Part shown: positions 56,645-64,000 of the stretch, piece after piece
Layout: the number at the start of each line of letters is the position of its first letter
Numbering within the stretch: the first letter of the stretch is position 1
From: Brevundimonas sp. PAMC22021
GTDB lineage: Bacteria > Pseudomonadota > Alphaproteobacteria > Caulobacterales > Caulobacteraceae
Assembly: GCF_019443405.1 (NCBI RefSeq)
Contig: NZ_CP080376.1
Coordinates: 2,418,001 to 2,482,000 of the forward strand
Direction: 5' to 3'
Length of the DNA stretch: 64,000 bases
The notes under the pieces: generated by a model
The model's input: the letters and a program-made list of their open reading frames with translations, nothing else
What the model was told of the DNA's origin: nothing
Databases searched by the model: none
Translations under genes and position numbers: made by a program

Positions 56645-56882
56645 AGCGACTACCCCCTTATCAGATCCCCATAATCTGCGTAGCAGATCGACGACGCGAA
56701 GGAACAGGGAGTTGCCTTTAGGCGATGGATAGTGGGTGCGCGCACTCCCCCACCCAGTCTCGGCACCTGTGCCTCGATGTACGCTGGCCCAGCGGGGCTG
56801 CTTGACGCTACGAGCGGGCATCGTGATCTCGCCGGAAGCCGACCTTCGTTGAGCGAGCCACTGCAGGCCGGTAAGCAGCAGC

Positions 56883-57567
56883 ATGCTTGTGCCGATCCCA
56901 CAACTTGAATTCGGTCGAGACGGTGCTGAGCTCGCGCCGAGAGCGCTCGATCGATCCACACTCGCTGCTTTGGAACGGGTGCTCGCTAGCCAAGCGCCCG
57001 ATGTCGCCGGCGTCAGGCTCTTCGGCGCGGAAGGGCTGCTGGCTTTCCCTCGCCACCGACGGCCCGATCGGCTCCCTCGCCGCGCGGAGGCTGGGTGAAA
57101 TGGCGCGGCCGGTGCGGGCCATCCTGTTTGACAGGACGGCGTCCAGGAATTGGTCATTGGCTTGGCACCAAGACCGCGTGGTTGCGGTGCGTGCTCGAAG
57201 AGAAGTCAAAGGCTTCGGGCCGTGGAAGCGCAAGCATGGCGCACTGCATGTCGCGCCACCGTTCGAACTCCTGGCCGGCATGCTCACGCTGCGCGTCCAT
57301 CTCGACCCTGTGCCGCAGACGAACGCTCCGCTGCTTATTGCGCCAGGCTCGCACCGCTTCGGCAGGATCCAGGAGGCTGATGTCGCGGAGGTGGTGGACA
57401 AGTGCGGCGTCGCCATGTGTCTGGCTGAAGCGAGCGACGTCTGGATCTACGCCACGCCGATCCTGCACGCGTCCGAACGGGCATCCGTAGCAGCCCGCCG
57501 CCGAGTTCTTCAGGTGGACTACGCTGTCAGTGAACTTCCCGGCGAACTGCAGTGGCTAGGCGTCTGA
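56883..57567 (+). pseudogene. Frameshifted phytanoyl-CoA-dioxygenase-like gene
   Basis: The N-terminal part reads from the ATG at 56883 (MLVPIPQLEFGRDG..FGAEGLLA) and meets a stop near 57098. The homologous continuation is in the next frame from about 57050 (LATDGPIGSLAARRLGE) to 57567. The second part has the 2-oxoglutarate-oxygenase pattern: WHQD as the HxD iron ligands, and APGSHRFG and later ATPILHAS for the distal histidine. A single-base gain or two-base loss near 57040-57060 explains the break. A sequencing error is possible. Confidence 0.72.
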
Positions 57568-57814
57568 CTCGCGCCAGGAGCAGACCTTGGCTCAGTGCCG
57601 CGAAGCGGACGTTGGCCCGGCAGGAGCCGCTAAGCCGAGCCTCGGCGGAGAACTCGAGCCTATCGGCCGCCACTGAATCTCTCAGGGCCCCACCTGACAC
57701 ATCTTTGGGTCCGCGCGACAATCTCTGGCGGAATCTACCAATCACTGAAAGCAGCCGGTACCTAAACCGCTCGTGCGGTCGAGTCGCCGCACTTCAGCCG
57801 AGACGGGTCCACCA

Positions 57815-60208
57815 ATGGCGTTCAATACGCAGCAACCAGCCTTCTTGCGCCTTCGCGATATCCACTCGGAGCGTCGCAAGCCGATCGTCTTCTGGACGGG
57901 TGCCGGTCTCAGCATGCCAGCGAAGCTGCCAAGCTGGCCCGGCCTTCGCGATGAGCTCATTAGGCGGGCACTTGAGACACTTGTGGGTCTGCCTAAAGCG
58001 GACGCTGCTCACCGCGAGGCGCAGCTAGAATTAGCCAAGGTGGATCCCAGCCTATGGGATGCCTTCAAAACGCTCAAAGCGGCCATGGGTCCCCATGAAT
58101 TCAGGGAGGAGATACGCGAGGTTCTGTCCCATGCGACAGAAGCGGAGGTGCCGGATGCATATCGTTTGATTTGGGAACTGCCCGGCGTTCGCGGCATGCT
58201 CACCCTAAATCTCGACGAGTTTGCGCTCAAATCTCACAAGCGAACGCGGCTGAGCGAGGACGTCGTGAGCTTCGTTGGTCGCGACGCATCGGACTACACC
58301 CACATCCTTGGCAAGGGGCGCCCTTTCATTGCCAACCTTCACGGAGTTATCGACGCACAGAAAAGCTGGATCTTCACTACCGACGAAGTATCGTCCTTGA
58401 TTACGAGCGTAGGTTATCGCGCTTTTATCGCGGCCGTATTCAGCCAGATGTCCGTGGTATTTATCGGCATATCGGCTGAAGACGCTTCCGCGGGCGGGTT
58501 CCTCGATCAGCTCACAAAATCTGGCGTGGACCTTGGAGAGCACTTCTGGATTACCGACAGAACAGATCCGAACTCGCGCGCTTGGGCTGGGGAGGCCGGT
58601 CTAGGGATAATCCGCTATACGCCTGTTACCTCCGACGCCTCTGCCGACCACACGCAACCGATAACAGAGTTGCTGACTGACATAAAAGAGTACGTCTCAA
58701 AGGACGCTCCTCTAAAGCCTCTTGTCCCAAATGTCGCTGTCGTTCCGCACCTCGACAGCCCGGGAAACTTGCTCTCCGACGATGTCGATGCCATGCGGAC
58801 AAAGCTGAGCGGTTACGCGAAGTATGTTCTCGAGTCGGAGGAGTTCGGCCGCGACTCAAAATATGCTCAGTTTCTTAATGAATACGGAAGGTGCATCCAT
58901 CAGGCATGGTGGTTGACCAGCACTGCGCCAGACAACGTGTTCTACGGATATACAGTAGATGGCGTGGTCGCGCAGTCTCCCTTTTCTACCGTTTGGCGAC
59001 TTAAGGGATACGACGGGAAGGATTATGCTCTAAAAGTCCTCGAGATTCGAAATCTTCACAAAGGCCCAGAGATCGAAAGTTTCCGGCGCGGAACCCAGTC
59101 GCTCGGCTTCCTAACTGCGGCAGGGGTTCCTGGCACGCCTGCCCTTAAGGTCGCTTTCGAAATCCCGACTGCGGTAGTGATGGATTTCGTCGAAGGGAAC
59201 AATCTGGCTGAGATCGTGGAGACGAGATCATTCAAGCCTTGGGATGATGGTCTCGCGATCATGGAGAAGGTGTGTGAGCACTTGCGGTACGGCCACAACC
59301 TTCCACAAGGCGTCTTGCACCGCGACGTGCGACCTTCGAACATCATGGTTCCATACTTCTTTTGGCAGCCAGACTTCCTTCAGGGCGAACCGCCTGAGAA
59401 ACACGAAGTTAAGCTGCTTAACTACGACATGTCTTGGCACTCTAAGGCCAAAGGACAGGCAATTTCGGGAAACCTGCAGGAATCTGGATACTATGCGCCG
59501 GAACACGCTAGCGCTGAGTTCGAGCATCAGAGATCCACTTTGGTGGACTCTTATGGATTAGGAATGTGTCTCTACTTCGCGTTCACAAAATCCCCGCCGC
59601 CACCAGGGGGAAGCAAATCCACTGATTGGCAAGGTTTGCTTGACGCGAGCTTTAGGGCGCAACCTAAGCACAAGTGGCGGTCCGCTGGCGCCAGGATGCG
59701 GCGGCTGATCGATCGCGCAACTTCGCCAGTCCCCAACGAACGCCCAGTAATGGACCAAATCGCTGCAGAGCTTCGCACAATACGTCTGGCGCTCGCCGGC
59801 ACCACTACGCATCTGACTGCAGACATGTGGGCTGAAGAATTGATCAGCCAAGCCGAAGAGGCTGAATACGTTTCAGACATCAACGGCGTTCGATTCACTC
59901 GTGAGCCGCGAGCCGGTCGAACGATCACCGTGGAAGGTGATCTCCAGCGCAACCGCGTTGTCGTCAGCTTTAAGAACCAAGCCCTACCGTCGACAAATCG
60001 CTCCAACCTCGACCGAATATGGTCGGAAAAACTTCAACGTGCACGTGAAGTGCTTACTTCTAGCGGATGGAAAATTTCTGACCGAACCAGCTACGGCAAT
60101 ATGGAAATTCTCCTATCCGCAGAAGTTGATGTCGAGGACATATCGACCGAGTTTCAGAGATATTTGAGCGGGTTGAAACGCGGTCTAGACTTAGTTCGCA
60201 TTGAGTGA
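57815..60208 (+). CDS. SIR2-like domain fused to a Ser/Thr protein kinase domain
   Basis: This 797-residue protein starts MAFNTQQPAFLRLRD. Residues ~20-290 are SIR2-like: GAGLS (29-33), LNLD (131-134), LHG with candidate catalytic His176, and FIGIS (216-220). Residues ~376-655 are a kinase: Lys407 (YALKVLE), catalytic loop HRDVRPSN with Asp504 and Asn509, NYD (536-538) in place of DFG, APE (561-563), and NERP (641-644). Residues ~680-797 are unassigned. No signal or membrane span is visible. SIR2 domains of this type act as NAD-depleting effectors in several phage-defence systems; the kinase could be sensor or trigger. That mechanism is inference. Confidence 0.88.
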   Translation: MAFNTQQPAFLRLRDIHSERRKPIVFWTGAGLSMPAKLPSWPGLRDELIRRALETLVGLPKADAAHREAQLELAKVDPSLWDAFKTLKAAMGPHEFREEIREVLSHATEAEVPDAYRLIWELPGVRGMLTLNLDEFALKSHKRTRLSEDVVSFVGRDASDYTHILGKGRPFIANLHGVIDAQKSWIFTTDEVSSLITSVGYRAFIAAVFSQMSVVFIGISAEDASAGGFLDQLTKSGVDLGEHFWITDRTDPNSRAWAGEAGLGIIRYTPVTSDASADHTQPITELLTDIKEYVSKDAPLKPLVPNVAVVPHLDSPGNLLSDDVDAMRTKLSGYAKYVLESEEFGRDSKYAQFLNEYGRCIHQAWWLTSTAPDNVFYGYTVDGVVAQSPFSTVWRLKGYDGKDYALKVLEIRNLHKGPEIESFRRGTQSLGFLTAAGVPGTPALKVAFEIPTAVVMDFVEGNNLAEIVETRSFKPWDDGLAIMEKVCEHLRYGHNLPQGVLHRDVRPSNIMVPYFFWQPDFLQGEPPEKHEVKLLNYDMSWHSKAKGQAISGNLQESGYYAPEHASAEFEHQRSTLVDSYGLGMCLYFAFTKSPPPPGGSKSTDWQGLLDASFRAQPKHKWRSAGARMRRLIDRATSPVPNERPVMDQIAAELRTIRLALAGTTTHLTADMWAEELISQAEEAEYVSDINGVRFTREPRAGRTITVEGDLQRNRVVVSFKNQALPSTNRSNLDRIWSEKLQRAREVLTSSGWKISDRTSYGNMEILLSAEVDVEDISTEFQRYLSGLKRGLDLVRIE

Positions 60209-60505
60209 CGCTTGATCGTTCCGCGCAGCATCGCACGGGCGGGGTGGCAGGGGGTGTCACTTGGCTTCTAGATGACCGTCCTAGGGCGGACCTTGTCAAC
60301 GTCGACTGTGAGTCCGCTGCCGACTTCCACATTCGCGCTGAGCAATAGCCGCACCTGACTCAACGCGGTCTTTGGCAAAGCCTGCTTTCGGGCGAGGCGT
60401 CGACCAGCTGTCGAATGCTCATGTCCGGCTCACTGCAGACGCCGCCGATTTCTGCTTCAGGCATCTGATGCCCTCGCGGGACTAGGAAGTCTTAGACTGT
60501 TCGAC
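60209..60505. other. Spacer between the SIR2-kinase and DUF4238 genes
   Basis: These 297 bases contain no convincing gene on either strand and no clear terminator. They are long enough for a separate promoter for the DUF4238 gene pair, so the pair need not be in the SIR2-kinase transcript. Confidence 0.55.
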
Positions 60506-61588
60506 ATGGCGCGTGATTCGCGAAAGAACAACGATCAACGGGTGCCGAAAGGGCAGTCGAAGCCTCGCGGTCACCACCACGTGCCGCTGATGCTGCAGGG
60601 GGCGTGGGCCAAGCCGGCGAAGGGCAAGCTCCCGCAGGTCGACGTGTTCGACAAACATGACAGTCGATCATTTCGCACGTCGGGCGAAAACATCATGCTT
60701 GGTCGGGACTTCAACAGCTTCGACGATGGCGAGATGGCGTTGTCGCTCGAGGGCGGTATGGGGAAGATCGAAGATCAGGCTTCGAAAGCAATTCAACGCC
60801 TGCGTATCGAGCGCAGCCTCGCAGACCTCGCCGCCGAGGACCGTGCAGCTGTCTGCGTGTTCGCGGCCCTTCAGCGCCTGCGTGGACTAGGGATCAGGGC
60901 GCAGATGCTCGATGTGGACGCGCAGATCCGCGCCAGACTGCGGGAAGGCGGCGACGATCCGGACACTATTCCCCAACTGGCCGGCGGACAGGATCCTGAG
61001 CAAATCAAGCTGACAGCGCTGATGCTCATCCGGAACAATCTGGACGTTTTCGCCAAGAGCCTGGCGCTCAAGGCGATGTTCCTGTTCCAACCACCCCGTG
61101 GGCGAACCTTCCTGCTCGGCGACTCCCCGGTCGTGATGTCGAACTCGACCGATCATAGCCCCTATGGAAACATTGGCTTCGAAGTCGAAGGCATCGAGCT
61201 CTATCTTCCAGTCGCACCTGATCTGGCGATCGGCTTCTGGTGTCCGACACTGGTCACGTTCATGGAAACCGCGCTGAACCAGTGCGAAACCAGCCTTCGC
61301 AATACGGCGGCTGCGGCGATGTTCGGCATCGGTCCCGAGGTTCTGAAGCTCCGGGGAATGCGCGCCGATCTCGCCAGCCGCGAAGGACGAATTCGGCAGG
61401 AACTCGCGCATATCGGAGCGGGCACGCCGGTTCAGTGGGATTCCTCCAACCTCGACTATGTGAACTCCCTGCAGGTGGCACAGGCCGAACGTCACATCCT
61501 GTCGCACGACGGCGACTTCGCCTTGGTGCGCCGAATGATTGCCGACAACCCGGCTTTCCGGGGTGGGCCGCGATCAATGCTGCAGTAG
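60506..61588 (+). CDS. DUF4238 domain-containing protein
   Basis: This 360-residue cytoplasmic protein has the DUF4238 layout. The N-terminal HHHVPLMLQGAW (residues 23-34) precedes a helical middle and a conserved block FLLGDSPVV (202-210). A second block YLPVAPDLAIGFW follows. DUF4238 has no established biochemical function; its histidine and acidic motifs are suggestive of catalysis, but that is not shown. Seven bases separate its stop from the next start, so the two genes form an operon. Confidence 0.85.
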   Translation: MARDSRKNNDQRVPKGQSKPRGHHHVPLMLQGAWAKPAKGKLPQVDVFDKHDSRSFRTSGENIMLGRDFNSFDDGEMALSLEGGMGKIEDQASKAIQRLRIERSLADLAAEDRAAVCVFAALQRLRGLGIRAQMLDVDAQIRARLREGGDDPDTIPQLAGGQDPEQIKLTALMLIRNNLDVFAKSLALKAMFLFQPPRGRTFLLGDSPVVMSNSTDHSPYGNIGFEVEGIELYLPVAPDLAIGFWCPTLVTFMETALNQCETSLRNTAAAAMFGIGPEVLKLRGMRADLASREGRIRQELAHIGAGTPVQWDSSNLDYVNSLQVAQAERHILSHDGDFALVRRMIADNPAFRGGPRSMLQ

Positions 61589-61595
61589 AGCCCCG

Positions 61596-62813
61596 ATGTT
61601 CGAGCGCGCGCCCTTTCGTAAGTGCCCCGCATGCTCGAGCGACGATGGCTTGGGCGTGCTCTCGGTCGGCGGCGCCTGGCTGACCCGTCGTTGCCGCCGA
61701 TGCCGGCACACGGTTCGCGAACCGCTGCCGCCGGTCGACAAGGCGGTGGTTTACCTGGACCAGTTCGCGATCAGCAACATCTACAAGGTCTCTACCGGCA
61801 CGCTTCGGGAGACCGCTCCCAGCCGCGCTTTCTGGGTCAGGCTTCATGCGGCCGTGCAGCGCGCCTACCTGCTGCAGCAGGTCGTCTTCCCGGCGTCGAG
61901 CATCCACGATGACGAGACGCTGGTTGCCGGCGGGTTGGCCGACGGACTCGCGCTGGCCCACGACATGCTCTCGGGTGAGACCGAGTTCGACCGCGTCGAG
62001 GACATCGCGATGGCCCAGGTTTGGGCTTTCGTCGAAGCCTATGCCGATGGGAAACCGCCACCAGATCTCGACTTCGACGTCGACGGCATTCTCGATGGCG
62101 AGCGCAATGCCTGGATCCCAGACCTGCACATCTCGGCCAACATGTCCTTCAGCCAATTTGCTCCCGCGACGAGGGCGGGACGGGATGCGGCGGCGGCCGA
62201 GTTTCAGGCGCTCGCTGCGCACTGGGCACAAGAGAAACCTTCCTTCGCGACGGTACTCAAGCGCGAGTTGGACAGCATGGAGAGCGCCAATCGCGGTGCC
62301 GTGCTGGCCTCTGCGCAGCGCATCGAGAAGGCGATTGAAAACGACGACATTGTCGAGATGTTCGAAGGCGTCGAGAGCGCCATCATGCGACAGTTTCGGG
62401 CGCTGCGCGCTTTCTTCGAGAATCGCGGCGTCGCGCTCGAAGCGTCAACCGCCGAGGTGCTGAAGTTCTGGGGATGGGCCGGCAACCACCAGCAACCCCA
62501 GCACCGGATTTCGTCTTACCTGTTCGCGGGTCTGGCGCGACGCATAGCCAACAATCAACGCGCGCCGGACAAGGGCATGATGAATGACATCCGGGCGATC
62601 GCGACCTACGGCCCTTACGTGGACGCCATGTTCGTCGACCGGATGTGCGAGAACTTGCTGCGGGAACAACCGCTGGCCCGCGACCTCACGATGAAGGCGA
62701 AGTTCTTCTCTATGCGAACCGGAGACGCCTTCATCGACTACGTTGATCAGCTCGCAGCACAAGCCACCGATGAGGTTCGTCGATATGCCGAAGAGGCTTA
62801 TGGCGTGACCTAG
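61596..62813 (+). CDS. Zinc-ribbon protein with a PIN-like acidic cluster
   Basis: A 405-residue protein. Two cysteine pairs (Cys10/Cys13 and Cys33/Cys36) form a probable zinc ribbon. The following strand VVYLDQFAIS (residues 51-60) with Asp55 resembles the start of PIN nucleases. A distal DIRAIATYGPYVDAMFVDRM (331-350) supplies Asp331, Asp343 and Asp348, which could complete a metal site. The middle is helical. PIN assignment rests on this pattern only. The start lies seven bases after the DUF4238 stop, so the two are probably partners. Confidence 0.8.
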   Translation: MFERAPFRKCPACSSDDGLGVLSVGGAWLTRRCRRCRHTVREPLPPVDKAVVYLDQFAISNIYKVSTGTLRETAPSRAFWVRLHAAVQRAYLLQQVVFPASSIHDDETLVAGGLADGLALAHDMLSGETEFDRVEDIAMAQVWAFVEAYADGKPPPDLDFDVDGILDGERNAWIPDLHISANMSFSQFAPATRAGRDAAAAEFQALAAHWAQEKPSFATVLKRELDSMESANRGAVLASAQRIEKAIENDDIVEMFEGVESAIMRQFRALRAFFENRGVALEASTAEVLKFWGWAGNHQQPQHRISSYLFAGLARRIANNQRAPDKGMMNDIRAIATYGPYVDAMFVDRMCENLLREQPLARDLTMKAKFFSMRTGDAFIDYVDQLAAQATDEVRRYAEEAYGVT

Positions 62814-62993
62814 TCATTAGGTCAGGCTGCCGGGCGGCGTATATGTCGTCTTCGTCATACCTGCTTGGCTAGCCGCGGCCGATGTCGAGCTGGGGGTGTC
62901 TGCGTCTGCGGGTAACAAGACATAGCGTGTCCTGACCGTCGATGACACATTCTCCTCGTGACCGGCTTCGAGGTCAGCGACGCAGAAGATGGC

Positions 62994-64000
62994 ATGAGCA
63001 AGGAACCTCGCAAGCCGGTCCTCGGTGATCATGTCCCGGTGAAGCGCAAGCTCATCCCGCCGTTCGTAAGTGCGTTTGGAGGCAAGCTGGCCCAATACTC
63101 TTGGACCCGGCAACTCGTTCCAGAGGCGTTGTGGCTCGGGCTCGTTATCGATCGGTTCGGCTATGCGGAGGCGCGCGAGATATGCCGGTCGCTCGTGCTG
63201 GCCTCGCATGGCGCCTTCCGGGGCGAACCGACCCCGCTGTTTGTAAAGGCGAGCGCCTACGGATCACTTGATGCCGAGACCAAAGCCACGATCACCGGCG
63301 AATTGGACGAGCTGACCCTCGTCCGGATCAAGGCGGCGCTGCGACCGCTCCGGCAGGTGTCCATAGATCACCCTTTGGCGTTCCTTGACGACGGCGCCGC
63401 ACTGGAACCTGAAGATGCGCAACGGCTGCCCGCGATCCTGCAAGAGTTCTATGACCGTCATGGCAGACTGGCGGTTCTCTCTCTGGCGCTCGCCTACGAG
63501 CTGGGGCTCGCCCAAGGCAAGATCCACGTCGCCCCGCATTTGGTTGACGGGTTGAACCAGGCGTTTGCGGTGATCGGCGACTTTCCGACGACAGAGGCGT
63601 CCGAAGGCGCGGCTGGCCAGTTCCGAGCGGCCGCGCCGATGCTGTTTATGACGCCTTTGGAGGACGGAGGGGGATTCCGCGAAGATGACAGCTGGGTGGG
63701 GCGCTTCTGGGACGGGATAGCCGGCTTCGGGCCCTGCTTGTTCGAGGACACCTTCGAAGACGAAGAAGGCGAAGACGGCGACACCATCGAAGCGTTCGTT
63801 CGAGGGTTTCGCAACGCGGTCAGGACCGATCTGCGCGCGCGCCTGAGAGAATGGCGTCTGAATCTGAATGAGATTGAAGCCTTCGAAGTCATCGCCGCAC
63901 TGCTGAGCCGTCAGGCTACGCTCGCCATCGAGTTCGCCGCCGCGCCGTCAATGTGGACCCCGCACTCAGGCCCCGTGACGCTGCGAGCCATGGCCGATGT
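62994..64000 (+). CDS. Unidentified protein, C-terminus cut by window edge
   Basis: An open frame of 335 codons runs from ATG 62994 (MSKEPRKPVLGDHVPVKRK) off the right edge without a stop. GTG 62958 in the same frame is an alternative start. Notable blocks are FGGKLAQYSWTRQLVPEALW, FGYAEAREICRSLVLASHG and an acidic loop EDTFEDEEGEDGDT. There is no signal peptide or membrane span. I cannot name the family. It lies 180 bases after the zinc-ribbon gene on the same strand and may belong to the same cluster. Confidence 0.72.
   Translation, partial: MSKEPRKPVLGDHVPVKRKLIPPFVSAFGGKLAQYSWTRQLVPEALWLGLVIDRFGYAEAREICRSLVLASHGAFRGEPTPLFVKASAYGSLDAETKATITGELDELTLVRIKAALRPLRQVSIDHPLAFLDDGAALEPEDAQRLPAILQEFYDRHGRLAVLSLALAYELGLAQGKIHVAPHLVDGLNQAFAVIGDFPTTEASEGAAGQFRAAAPMLFMTPLEDGGGFREDDSWVGRFWDGIAGFGPCLFEDTFEDEEGEDGDTIEAFVRGFRNAVRTDLRARLREWRLNLNEIEAFEVIAALLSRQATLAIEFAAAPSMWTPHSGPVTLRAMAD

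Larger units (their letters stand above)
47018..64000. mobile_element. Integrated genomic island (left end visible)
   Basis: The region starts at a tRNA-Gly remnant next to a P4-type integrase. It contains two further tyrosine recombinases, a duplicated non-coding segment, a frameshifted gene, defence-like genes and long spacers. Base composition is visibly less GC-rich than the backbone on the left, most clearly in the SIR2-kinase gene. The right end is outside the window, so size and intactness are unknown. Parts may have arrived in separate events. Confidence 0.65.

Noticed and set aside
56645..57157. N-terminal extension of the DUF3857 protein to an ATG at 57157
   Set aside because: The added residues are the reverse of the dioxygenase-like gene and lack conserved character; the TTG with AAGGGGG directly before a signal peptide fits better.
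62817..63209. 130-codon minus-strand frame
   Set aside because: It overlaps the better plus-strand frame that runs to the window edge and has shadow-like composition.

Overview
The window comes from a high-GC alphaproteobacterium of the Caulobacterales, most likely Brevundimonas or a close relative. The evidence is gene content and order: chvI-chvG-hprK-EIIA-HPr, DUF484 next to xerC, a TonB receptor paired with a beta-propeller phytase, an F1-ATPase operon with a short epsilon subunit, and a Caulobacter-type katG/ahpC/oxyR cluster. No genus-level marker is present, so the genus is an inference.

Positions 1-47000 are ordinary chromosome. In order they hold: electron-transfer flavoprotein (etfB and part of etfA); a cobalamin adenosyltransferase; ahcY with a palindromic operator; priA; a transaldolase-type aldolase; DUF484-xerC; an SDR protein and lpdA; a TonB receptor and phytase; the regulatory PTS with the ChvGI two-component system; an M13 peptidase; a CPA2 antiporter; the F1 ATP synthase operon atpHAGDC; TerC; glutamine cyclotransferase; an oxidative-stress block (ahpC, ahpD, katG, oxyR); a RES/Xre toxin-antitoxin pair; acnA; the cytochrome c maturation operon ccmABCDG; and an M48 peptidase. 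Clear hairpin terminators separate many convergent units, and two related palindromic intergenic repeats are present.

Positions 47018-64000 are an accessory region that continues past the right edge. It begins at a decayed 3' half of a tRNA-Gly(GCC) gene, followed by a P4-type tyrosine integrase, a divergent 634-residue tyrosine recombinase, a degenerate ~120-bp direct repeat flanking a small membrane-protein gene, an orphan LptF-like permease, a third short tyrosine recombinase, a large DUF3857/transglutaminase/TPR protein and a frameshifted phytanoyl-CoA-dioxygenase-like gene. A block that looks like defence genes follows.

The most interesting part of that block is at 57815-62813. A single protein joins an N-terminal SIR2-like NAD-binding domain to a complete-looking Ser/Thr kinase fold and an unassigned C-terminal domain. 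It is followed by a tightly spaced pair, a DUF4238 protein and a zinc-ribbon protein with a PIN-like acidic cluster, and then by an unidentified gene cut by the window edge. The setting (integrases, a tRNA attachment remnant, base composition visibly less GC-rich than the backbone) suggests horizontally acquired genes, possibly anti-phage. That role is inference only.
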